Of a DNA stretch of 22,577 nt, positions 16,370-22,577 are shown one piece after another. The notes beneath the pieces are model-generated. The model did not search any database. It was given only the letters and a program-made list of their open reading frames with translations, and was not told the origin of the DNA. Position 1 is the stretch's first letter; each line of letters opens with the position of its first letter. Source of the stretch: an uncultured Bacilli bacterium (GTDB taxonomy: Bacteria; Bacillota_I; Bacilli_A; RFN20; CAG-631); the NCBI GenBank assembly GCA_934215405.1, contig CAKPZU010000019.1:1-22577 (forward strand), written 5' to 3'. Position numbers and translations under genes: made by a program.

Positions 16370-17275
16370 ATGAAAGATACAAATTTTAAGTTATTAATAG
16401 ATAAAATTGTACAAATTATTTTTATGATAATTTCATTAATATGTGCATCTTTTATCGTATTTATTATATTTTTTATACTTTTACAAGGAATAAGGCCATT
16501 TGTTATTAAATATCCAAATAATGAAACTGCCTCTTTGTTTAAATTTTTGTTTTCTATTAATTATGATAGTAAAACATATGGAATTTTAGGCTTAGTTATT
16601 AATACTTTATTTATTGTTTTTATTGCTAGCTTAATTTCGTTACCTTTAAGTGTCTTAACAGCTTTATTTATTGTTAGAATAGCACCTGTTAAAATAAGTA
16701 AGGTAATGGAAAGTGTTGTTGAATTATTAGCTTCAATTCCATCAATCATATTTGGTTTGTTTGGTGTTGGCTTTATTAATCCTTTAATTAGAGATTTTGC
16801 TGTATTATTTAATTTACAAACAGCTGGAGGAGTATCGGTTTTATCAACAATTATTGTTTTAATAATGATGATAACGCCAACTATTACATTACTTTCAATT
16901 ACTTCAATGAAGGCTGTAAAGGATGATACAATACTGGCATCATTAGCATTAGGTGCTAGTAAAACACAAACTGATTTTAAAATAATAGTAAATGGTGCAA
17001 AAAGTGGGATTTTTGCTGCTTTAATTCTAGGAATTGGAAGAGCACTTGGTGAAGCAACTGCTGTTTCGATGGTTTGTGGTGGTGCTAAAACCATTTCAAT
17101 TTTATTATTTTCACCAACTGGAACATTAACTTCTACAATGATGCAAGGATTTCATGAATCATCAGGAATTAATTATGATATTAGATTTAGTATTGGTATT
17201 GTTTTAATACTTATTATTTTAATAAGTAATATTTTATTAAATTTATTAAAAAAGAGGTTATGTAGATATGAATAG
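16370..17275 (+). CDS. pstC: Phosphate ABC transporter permease PstC
   Basis: One of the two membrane subunits of the high-affinity phosphate importer. 301 residues with about six hydrophobic helices (first ~13-38). Family segments include SIPSIIFGLFGVGF (~122-135), the ITPTITLLS stretch (~168-176), the EAA-type coupling loop ASLALGASKTQTDFKIIVNGAKSGI (190-214) that contacts PstB, and GIGRALGEATAV (221-232). AAGGA lies 8 bases before the ATG at 16370. The last 8 bases overlap the start of pstA, which points to translational coupling. Confidence 0.93.
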   Translation: MKDTNFKLLIDKIVQIIFMIISLICASFIVFIIFFILLQGIRPFVIKYPNNETASLFKFLFSINYDSKTYGILGLVINTLFIVFIASLISLPLSVLTALFIVRIAPVKISKVMESVVELLASIPSIIFGLFGVGFINPLIRDFAVLFNLQTAGGVSVLSTIIVLIMMITPTITLLSITSMKAVKDDTILASLALGASKTQTDFKIIVNGAKSGIFAALILGIGRALGEATAVSMVCGGAKTISILLFSPTGTLTSTMMQGFHESSGINYDIRFSIGIVLILIILISNILLNLLKKRLCRYE

Positions 17276-18467
17276 GAAAAGAAAAATAGCAGATTTTTTT
17301 AAGATATTTGCTACATGTATATCGACATTAATTAGTGTAGTTATTTTATTTTCAATTATTTTTTATGTTTTTAAAAATGGCTTTAGTAGTCTATCATTTA
17401 AGTTTTTAACATCAAATTATAATGATTCATTAAATATTGTGGCAACATCACAAACGGAAGAGGAATTTTCAAATCCTAATATTGAAGGTACATACTTTTC
17501 CTCTAAATATGGAATAGCCCTAAAGGATTCAAAAACTGTTGATAATAAAGAATGTGTTGAAGTTGTTTATGTTGCAACCTCATCACCATTTAATAATTTA
17601 AATATTGTTGGTAGTAATGATACACATAAAATAATCAAAGGTGAAACAATAGATGTCTTAATTGGAATAGATAAAGAAAAAAACGATGTATATTGCTTTT
17701 CTTCACAAAAAGCAGAGGAGTTTAGCAAATGCTTAGATAAATCATCTGAGATAACCTATTTACAATGTGCTTTAAAGGGTGGAGGAATTAAAGGATCATT
17801 ACTTGCAACAATATATTTGATTTTGTTAACTTTACTATTTTCTTTACCACTTGGAATAATTGCCGCTATTTATTTAACCATTTATGCTAAAAATAAAACA
17901 TTTAAAGCAATAGTTATTAATATGATTGATGCTACAAGTGGTGTTCCTTCAATTATCTTTGGCTTTGTTGGTATGATAGTTTTTATTCCATTTGTTAGTG
18001 TTTTTACTAAAAAAGATTCATTAAGTATCATTGCTGGAGCCCTAACTATGTCAATAATACTTTTACCATTAATAATTAAAACTACAAGTGAAGCCATACA
18101 TGTTGTACCAAATAGTTATCTTGAAGCAAGCTTAGCCTTAGGTGCTAGTAAAACTCAAAGTGTTTTTAAAGTAATACTTCCAAGTGCCATGCCTGGCATT
18201 TTAACAGCTACTTTGTTATCAGTTGGTAGAATTATTGGTGAATCGGCGTCATTGATATTTGTAATGGGAAGCAGTATTAAGGATAATGTAAGCTTAGCAA
18301 GTAATGCTACAACCTTAGCTACTCATATATATGCTATTACAAGTGGAGAAACGTTAGAATATAATTCAGCTTGCGCTATTTCAATAATAATTTTAGTTGT
18401 TGTCTTTATTATGAATTTATTAGTTAAATTAATTTCTTATAGAATAAATAAGAAAAGAGGAGTTTAA
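17268..18467 (+). CDS. pstA: Phosphate ABC transporter permease PstA with a large extracytoplasmic insert
   Basis: Second membrane subunit of the phosphate importer. 399 residues, about 100 longer than usual. TM1 is at ~13-34; the next hydrophobic helix begins only at ~176 (GSLLATIYLILLTLLFSLPLG). Between them, ~40-170 is a hydrophilic segment with four cysteines (C96, C143, C155, C167) ending in the GGGIKGS that normally precedes TM2, so the extra part lies outside the cell. The remainder is standard: SGVPSIIFGFVGM (~224-236), EAA loop ASLALGASKTQSVFKVILPSAMPGI and VGRIIGESASL. It overlaps pstC by 8 bases and ends 1 base before pstB. The insert may contact the permuted PstS; this is inference. 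Confidence 0.92.
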   Translation: MNRKRKIADFFKIFATCISTLISVVILFSIIFYVFKNGFSSLSFKFLTSNYNDSLNIVATSQTEEEFSNPNIEGTYFSSKYGIALKDSKTVDNKECVEVVYVATSSPFNNLNIVGSNDTHKIIKGETIDVLIGIDKEKNDVYCFSSQKAEEFSKCLDKSSEITYLQCALKGGGIKGSLLATIYLILLTLLFSLPLGIIAAIYLTIYAKNKTFKAIVINMIDATSGVPSIIFGFVGMIVFIPFVSVFTKKDSLSIIAGALTMSIILLPLIIKTTSEAIHVVPNSYLEASLALGASKTQSVFKVILPSAMPGILTATLLSVGRIIGESASLIFVMGSSIKDNVSLASNATTLATHIYAITSGETLEYNSACAISIIILVVVFIMNLLVKLISYRINKKRGV

Positions 18468-18468
18468 T

Positions 18469-19230
18469 ATGGAAGAAAAGCAAGAAGTAATTTTTCATCT
18501 TCAGGATATTAATTTATATTATGGTGAAAAACATGCTTTAAAAAATATAAATATAGATTTATATAAAAATAAGGTTACAGCCTTTATTGGGCCATCAGGC
18601 TGTGGAAAATCAACTTTACTTCGTTGTTTAAATAGAATGAATGATTTAATAAATAATTGTAAAATCGAAGGAACAATATTATATGAAAATAAAAATATTA
18701 ATGATTTAAATAGTGTTGAACTTAGGAGTCAAGTAGGAATGGTTTTCCAAAATCCTAATCCTTTTGCTATGTCAATTTTTGATAATGTGGCTTATGGACC
18801 TAGATGCGCTGGAATTAAAAATAAAGAAAAGCTTAAAGAGATTGTTATTGATTCTTTAAAAAAAGCTTCATTATATGAAGAAGTAAAGGATCGTTTAAAG
18901 GATAGTGCTTTAGGTTTATCTGGCGGACAAAAGCAACGTTTATGTATAGCAAGATGTATTGCTATGTCTCCAAGTGTCATTTTAATGGATGAGCCAACAA
19001 GTGCTTTAGATCCAATTGCTACCTTAAAGATAGAAGAATTAATAAGTGAGCTTAAAAAGGATTATACAATTATTATAGTAACTCATAATATGCAACAAGC
19101 AACAAGAGTTTCAGATTATACAGCCTTTTTCTTATTAGGCGAAATAATTGAATATGATAAGACAATAGATTTATTTGCAAATCCTAAAAATAGTAAGACA
19201 GAAGATTATATTACAGGAAGGTTTGGTTAA
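18469..19230 (+). CDS. pstB: Phosphate ABC transporter ATP-binding protein PstB
   Basis: The ATPase that drives phosphate import from the cytoplasmic side. 253 residues, the usual length. All ABC motifs are intact: Walker A GPSGCGKST (41-49), Q-loop Q94 in VFQNPNPF, signature LSGGQKQR (150-157), Walker B ILMDEP (171-176), D-loop SALD and switch H206 in VTHNMQQA. The PstB-specific features CLNRMNDL after Walker A and QNPNPFAMSIFDNVAYGPR are present. AGAGGAG precedes the ATG and overlaps the pstA stop. phoU follows after one base. Confidence 0.97.
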   Translation: MEEKQEVIFHLQDINLYYGEKHALKNINIDLYKNKVTAFIGPSGCGKSTLLRCLNRMNDLINNCKIEGTILYENKNINDLNSVELRSQVGMVFQNPNPFAMSIFDNVAYGPRCAGIKNKEKLKEIVIDSLKKASLYEEVKDRLKDSALGLSGGQKQRLCIARCIAMSPSVILMDEPTSALDPIATLKIEELISELKKDYTIIIVTHNMQQATRVSDYTAFFLLGEIIEYDKTIDLFANPKNSKTEDYITGRFG

Positions 19231-19231
19231 T

Positions 19232-19864
19232 ATGAAAGTAAAAGAAGAAATGGATAATTTAAAGCAGTTAGTTTTAAAAATGAGTGATGAGGTTATTATA
19301 AATATAACTGAAGCAATAGATTTTTATTTAGGGAAAAATAATATTGAAAGCATTAACGATGATTTAATCGATCAATATGAAAGATTAATTGAAGAAATGT
19401 GTATCAATATTTTATTAAAGGAAAGATTATTTGCTAAGGATTTAAAGGAAGTAACAGGGGTATTAAAACTAGTATCTGATCTTGAACGAATTGGTGATCA
19501 TGCTGAAGATATTTTACAATTTGCTAAAAAATTAAAAAATTATTCTAAAAAAAGATTAAACGATGTAATTGACTTATCAGCTTTTGTTATTAAAATGATT
19601 CAAGATTCAATAAAAGCTTATATTGATGGTGATTATAATTTAGCAAATAAAGTAATAGAAGAGGATGATGTTGTTGATCAAAAATATATGGAAATAATCG
19701 AATCACTTACCAAAAAAGATAGCTCTGAGGATTATTTACCTTATGCGATATATACGACGTTAGTAATAAAATACTTAGAAAGAATTGCTGATCATAGCGT
19801 TAATATTGCTGAATGGGTTGTTTATATTAGCTCTGGATACTATAAAGATAAAATGATGTTTTAA
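19232..19864 (+). CDS. phoU: Phosphate signalling regulator PhoU
   Basis: A cytoplasmic helical protein that links the Pst transporter to the PhoR sensor and restrains the Pho response when phosphate is sufficient. 210 residues, all-helical in character, with the two PhoU repeats marked by LERIGDHAEDI (~81-91) and LERIADHSVNIAEW (~182-195), the E/D-rich metal-binding signatures. The start is the ATG at 19232, one base after the pstB stop, with AGGAAGG (19215-19221) 10 bases before it; an in-frame TTG at 19175 lies inside pstB and would add 19 unrelated residues. Confidence 0.94.
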   Translation: MKVKEEMDNLKQLVLKMSDEVIINITEAIDFYLGKNNIESINDDLIDQYERLIEEMCINILLKERLFAKDLKEVTGVLKLVSDLERIGDHAEDILQFAKKLKNYSKKRLNDVIDLSAFVIKMIQDSIKAYIDGDYNLANKVIEEDDVVDQKYMEIIESLTKKDSSEDYLPYAIYTTLVIKYLERIADHSVNIAEWVVYISSGYYKDKMMF

Positions 19865-19878
19865 ATCATTTTAAAATA

Positions 19879-19887
19879 TGGTAAAAT
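19879..19887 (+). promoter_or_regulatory. Possible internal promoter for phoPR
   Basis: TGG-TAAAAT is an extended -10 in the 52-base gap between phoU and phoP; there is no convincing -35. It could give basal phoPR expression independent of the pst promoter. Confidence 0.35.
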
Positions 19888-19916
19888 TTAATTTGAATTA
19901 AGAAAGGCGAAGAACT

Positions 19917-20591
19917 ATGAATAAAGTAATATATTCCTTAGAAGATGATGAAGATATAGCTTTGATTATTAATAAAACATTAACTAAACAAGGATATGAT
20001 GTTAAAACATTTTATAATGGCAAAGATTTTTTAAATGCTTTTAATAATTGTAAACCTAGCATAATTTTACTTGATATGATGCTTCCAGATTTAAGTGGAA
20101 AGGAAATTTTAAATATAATTAGAAGTAATCCTAGTAATGATGATATAAGAATTATTATTATTTCAGCTAAGCATTTAGTAACTGATAAGGTTGAAGGCTT
20201 AGATTTAGGCGCTGATGATTATATTGAAAAGCCCTTTGATTTACTGGAATTAATGGCTCGTGTAGATGCTCAATCAAGAAGAATTAATAAAGAAAGTAAA
20301 AACAATGTTATTATAAAAGATTTAGCATTAAATTTTGATAAAAGAGAATGTACCTATAAGGGCGAGTTAGTTGAATTAACAGTTAAGGAATTTGAAATCT
20401 TAGCATTACTTATGAAAAACTCTCCAAATGTTTTAACTCGTGAACAAATTTTCCAAGAAATTTGGGGTAGTGATCAAATTGTTGAAAGTCGTGCTTTAGA
20501 TATGCATATTAAAACATTACGTGCTAAATTAAATGATAATGGTAGCATGATTAAAACAGTTTATGGCATTGGATATAAATTTATAGCATGA
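19917..20591 (+). CDS. phoP: PhoP/PhoB-type response regulator (OmpR family)
   Basis: DNA-binding regulator of the phosphate-starvation response. 224 residues. The receiver domain (~1-118) has the acidic pocket LEDDED (8-13), phospho-acceptor D53 in LLDMMLP, S83 and K105 in YIEKPFD. The C-terminal winged helix (~128-223) has LTVKEFEILALLMKN, REQIFQEIWG, RALDMHIKTLRAKL and the wing IKTVYGIGYKF. AAAGGCG precedes the ATG. Its TGA stop overlaps the phoR start by 4 bases. Placement after pstSCAB-phoU supports PhoP over other OmpR-type regulators; the TTACA repeats upstream of pstS are its likely target. Confidence 0.93.
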   Translation: MNKVIYSLEDDEDIALIINKTLTKQGYDVKTFYNGKDFLNAFNNCKPSIILLDMMLPDLSGKEILNIIRSNPSNDDIRIIIISAKHLVTDKVEGLDLGADDYIEKPFDLLELMARVDAQSRRINKESKNNVIIKDLALNFDKRECTYKGELVELTVKEFEILALLMKNSPNVLTREQIFQEIWGSDQIVESRALDMHIKTLRAKLNDNGSMIKTVYGIGYKFIA

Positions 20592-22237
20592 AGAAAAGAT
20601 TATTAATAACTAATGCGGTTATAGTTTTTTTAGCTTTATTGCTAATGCTTATTGTATCAAGTACTATTATATACAAAGAAAACTACAATGTTCATAAAAC
20701 TCAACTTAAAAATTACTTATCCTTAACTGTTTCATCATTTGATGGTGAAAACTTTAAACGTGTTGAAAATATTGTTAATAATATTGATGGCAAAGTAAGA
20801 TTAACAATAATCTATAAGGACGGAACGGTAGTTTTAGATACATTTAAGGATGAAATAACAGAAAATCATTTAACTAGACCAGAAATTACGGATTTATTAA
20901 ATGTTAATGTTAGATATTCAGCAACTGAAAGAAAACAAATGATGTATATTGCAGATTTTAAAAAGGATTATTACATTAGACTTGCTATATCAATGGGAAA
21001 TGTTAATGAAGCCTTAAAGGTTTATATTTTAATAGGTATAGGAACATTAGTAATTATTGAACTTTTATCATTATTCTTAAGCTTTTACTTTAATAAAAGG
21101 AGTTTAAATCCTATAAATAATAAGATAAAAGAATTATCAACACTAGCTAATGTTAAATTTACAAGAAGTACAACTATTGATGACTTACCTAAAATTATTG
21201 ATAACTTAACAGTTATCTTAGATGAACAAATCAATAAAATAAATAGACAAACAAAGGAATTTTCAACAGTTTTAGATTTGTTAAATCAAGGTATTATTGC
21301 CATTGATAGAAATTATAATATTGTTATATTAAACAAGGCCGCATTAGATATTTTTGATGAAACTAATAGAATGATTAGCAAGAATTATATTTATTTAATT
21401 CGAGATGTTTTATTGCAGCAAAAAATTAAATATTCAATTGATGAGCGGATGAATAGTAATTATACAATGAAGTTAAATTGTAAATTATTTCAATGTAACA
21501 TTAATTATGTAAAAGAAACCTGGTTTGCAGGGGGGGTTATTGTTAATATTCAAGATATTACTATTCAACAAAATTTGGAGAAAACGAAAAAGGATTTCTT
21601 TGCTAATGCTTCTCATGAATTAAAATCACCACTTACTAGTATTATTGGCTATCAGCAAATGATTGTTGAAGGAATAGCTGATGATAGAGAATTAATAAAA
21701 AACTATTCATCTAAGACATTAAAGGAAGCTAATAGAATGAATAGTATTATTATTGATATGCTTAATTTAGCTTCAATTGAACAAAACTATAATAAAAATG
21801 ATGAAAAGATTAATTTAAAGAAGTTATTGCTTGAAATTATTGATTCTCTTGAATCTAAAATTGCCTTAAAAAATATTAAAATTACATATTCTTTAAAGGA
21901 AGAATATATCTATGCTGATGCAACTTTATTAGATGAACTGTTTAGAAATTTAATTGATAATGCCATTAAATATAATAAAGAAAATGGCACAATAAATGTA
22001 ACTTTAAAAAAGAAGGTTGTTATTGTAAGTGATACAGGTATTGGCATTCCATTAATGTATCAAAGTAGAATTTTTGAAAGATTCTTTAGAGTTGATAAGG
22101 GAAGAAGTAAAGCTAGTGGTGGAACAGGTTTAGGTCTTGCTATTGTTAAGCATATTTGTGATATTTATAATTATAAAATATCTTTAAAATCAATAGAGGA
22201 TGAAGGAACTAGTATAAAAATTGATATGAATCGTTAA
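20588..22237 (+). CDS. phoR: PhoR-type sensor histidine kinase
   Basis: Membrane sensor that phosphorylates PhoP. 549 residues: TM1 (~7-28), an extracytoplasmic domain (~29-142), TM2 (~144-168), a HAMP-like linker (~169-220), a PAS domain (~224-325; LLNQGIIAIDRNYNIVILN), HisKA with phospho-acceptor H343 in FFANASHELKSPLTSIIGY, and HATPase_c with N-box NLIDNAIKYN (454-463), G1 DTGIGIP (482-488), F-box IFERFFRVD (495-503) and G2 GGTGLGLAIVKHI (511-523). It starts inside the phoP stop (ATGA overlap), indicating coupled translation. A run of seven G lies at 21530-21536 in the PAS region. A bidirectional terminator closes the operon. Confidence 0.94.
   Translation: MKKRLLITNAVIVFLALLLMLIVSSTIIYKENYNVHKTQLKNYLSLTVSSFDGENFKRVENIVNNIDGKVRLTIIYKDGTVVLDTFKDEITENHLTRPEITDLLNVNVRYSATERKQMMYIADFKKDYYIRLAISMGNVNEALKVYILIGIGTLVIIELLSLFLSFYFNKRSLNPINNKIKELSTLANVKFTRSTTIDDLPKIIDNLTVILDEQINKINRQTKEFSTVLDLLNQGIIAIDRNYNIVILNKAALDIFDETNRMISKNYIYLIRDVLLQQKIKYSIDERMNSNYTMKLNCKLFQCNINYVKETWFAGGVIVNIQDITIQQNLEKTKKDFFANASHELKSPLTSIIGYQQMIVEGIADDRELIKNYSSKTLKEANRMNSIIIDMLNLASIEQNYNKNDEKINLKKLLLEIIDSLESKIALKNIKITYSLKEEYIYADATLLDELFRNLIDNAIKYNKENGTINVTLKKKVVIVSDTGIGIPLMYQSRIFERFFRVDKGRSKASGGTGLGLAIVKHICDIYNYKISLKSIEDEGTSIKIDMNR
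21530..21536 (+). repeat. Seven-G homopolymer inside phoR
   Basis: An uninterrupted G7 run encodes part of FAGGVIVN (residues ~313-320). Such a run stands out in this very AT-rich sequence. Slippage by one base would stop translation before the kinase domain. Confidence 0.8.
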
Positions 22238-22241
22238 TAAT

Positions 22242-22289
22242 AAAAGAGCACTTATTATCTAAATTTTTGCTTTAGTAATAAGTGCTTTT
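22242..22289. terminator. Bidirectional terminator between phoR and the serpin gene
   Basis: GCACTTATTA (22248-22257) pairs with TAATAAGTGC (22276-22285), and CTAAA (22259-22263) with TTTAG (22271-22275), with one bulged T and a 7-base loop. AAAA before and TTTT after give tails for both converging genes. Confidence 0.85.
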
Positions 22290-22292
22290 GTT

Positions 22293-22577
22293 CTATAAAT
22301 TATTTACAGTTCCAACAAATAAAGGAAGATCATTCATATCAGAAATCGAAAACATAAATGGTTTATTAAAGTTAATAGTTATATATTCTAATGATGGGGC
22401 AGATTCAGTTTCCATATCAATAATTGTATATGCAGCTCCTTCAATACCTTTGTTTGTAAATTCAATTCCAGCCTCATGCTTTGAATTTGCAACATAAATA
22501 TTAGAATCAGTTAAATTGGCCATGTTAGTAAAATCAGCATTATTTTCATCAAAAATATCATGAACATTCAACTCTTT
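22293..22577 (-). CDS. Serpin (serine protease inhibitor), C-terminal part; gene runs off the window
   Basis: The frame is open to the window edge; 94 codons are visible and the start is outside. The sequence has the C-terminal architecture of serpins: LNVHDIFDENNADFTNM (the usual L-G-hydrophobic-x-D-x-F...A-D-F-S region), ANSKHEAGIEFTNKG (strand before the hinge), a reactive-centre loop GIEGAAYTIIDMETESAP, the serpin signature INFNKPFMFSI and the ending LPLFVGTVNN. Counting from hinge Gly as P15 gives P1 = Glu and P1' = Ser, with Pro at P3' as in alpha-1-antitrypsin. P14 is Ile instead of the usual Thr/Ser. Bacterial serpins are known from gut bacteria such as Bifidobacterium and may block host or competing proteases. 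Localisation is unknown because the N-terminus is missing. Confidence 0.87.
   Translation of the reverse strand, partial: KELNVHDIFDENNADFTNMANLTDSNIYVANSKHEAGIEFTNKGIEGAAYTIIDMETESAPSLEYITINFNKPFMFSISDMNDLPLFVGTVNNL

Noticed and set aside
20585..20595. Possible TGA reassignment to Trp (Mollicutes code)
   Set aside because: phoP ends naturally at TGA overlapping the phoR ATG, and tryptophans throughout are TGG.
22282..22497. Forward frame at the end of the window
   Set aside because: Opposite strand of the serpin C-terminus, beginning inside the terminator stem; no ribosome site.

Overview
The window comes from a very AT-rich, low-GC Gram-positive-type bacterium. TGA works as a stop (phoP ends in TGA, overlapping the phoR ATG), so the code is not the Mycoplasma one. 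Shine-Dalgarno sites are mostly AAGGAG-like, promoters are TTGACA/TATAAT-like, and substrate-binding and surface proteins carry lipoprotein signal peptides (lipobox ending in Cys, then Asn-rich). A giant BspA-like leucine-rich-repeat lipoprotein, an InlB-repeat/GLUG surface protein and a serpin suggest a host-associated, probably gut, member of the Bacilli or a relative near the Mollicutes. The species cannot be named from the sequence.

Layout. (1) 1-1322: 3' part of an InlB B-repeat/GLUG surface protein whose last ~90 codons are in another frame (frameshift near 1053-1059). (2) 1323-1564: spacer with a consensus sigma-A promoter and an unusual leader in which a 10-bp hairpin separates the ribosome binding site from the start codon. 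(3) 1565-7375: 1936-residue BspA-like LRR lipoprotein. (4) 7419-8621 (-): peptidase T, end to end with the BspA gene across a bidirectional terminator. (5) 8786-11894 (+): polynucleotide phosphorylase, a terminator, then a two-domain Nudix hydrolase/P-loop kinase-like protein. (6) 11947-14513 (-): fakB-fakA, a fatty-acid kinase pair, transcribed away from a TetR-type regulator (14653-15237, +). Their promoters overlap face to face between two palindromes. (7) 15243-22237 (+): phosphate-starvation locus: three TTACA repeats resembling a Pho box, then pstS-pstC-pstA-pstB-phoU-phoP-phoR. (8) 22293-22577 (-): C-terminal end of a serpin running off the window.

How the genes work together. PstS captures phosphate outside the cell, PstC/PstA form the channel, PstB powers it, PhoU links transport to signalling, and PhoR/PhoP probably switch on the whole cluster through the repeats before pstS. 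A terminator after pstS would keep the membrane parts below the binding protein. FakB (lipid carrier) and FakA (kinase) would phosphorylate scavenged fatty acids for phospholipid synthesis, and the TetR neighbour is a plausible lipid-sensing regulator.

Most unusual observation: the PstS is circularly permuted. The half that is normally C-terminal (R-x-x-x-S-G-T phosphate loop, IGY segment) comes first after the lipobox, and the normally N-terminal half (GGSTSV, SRELK, DGIVAVVN, NW) comes last. The PstA partner also carries an extra ~100-residue extracytoplasmic insert. Both may reflect a re-arranged docking geometry in this transporter.
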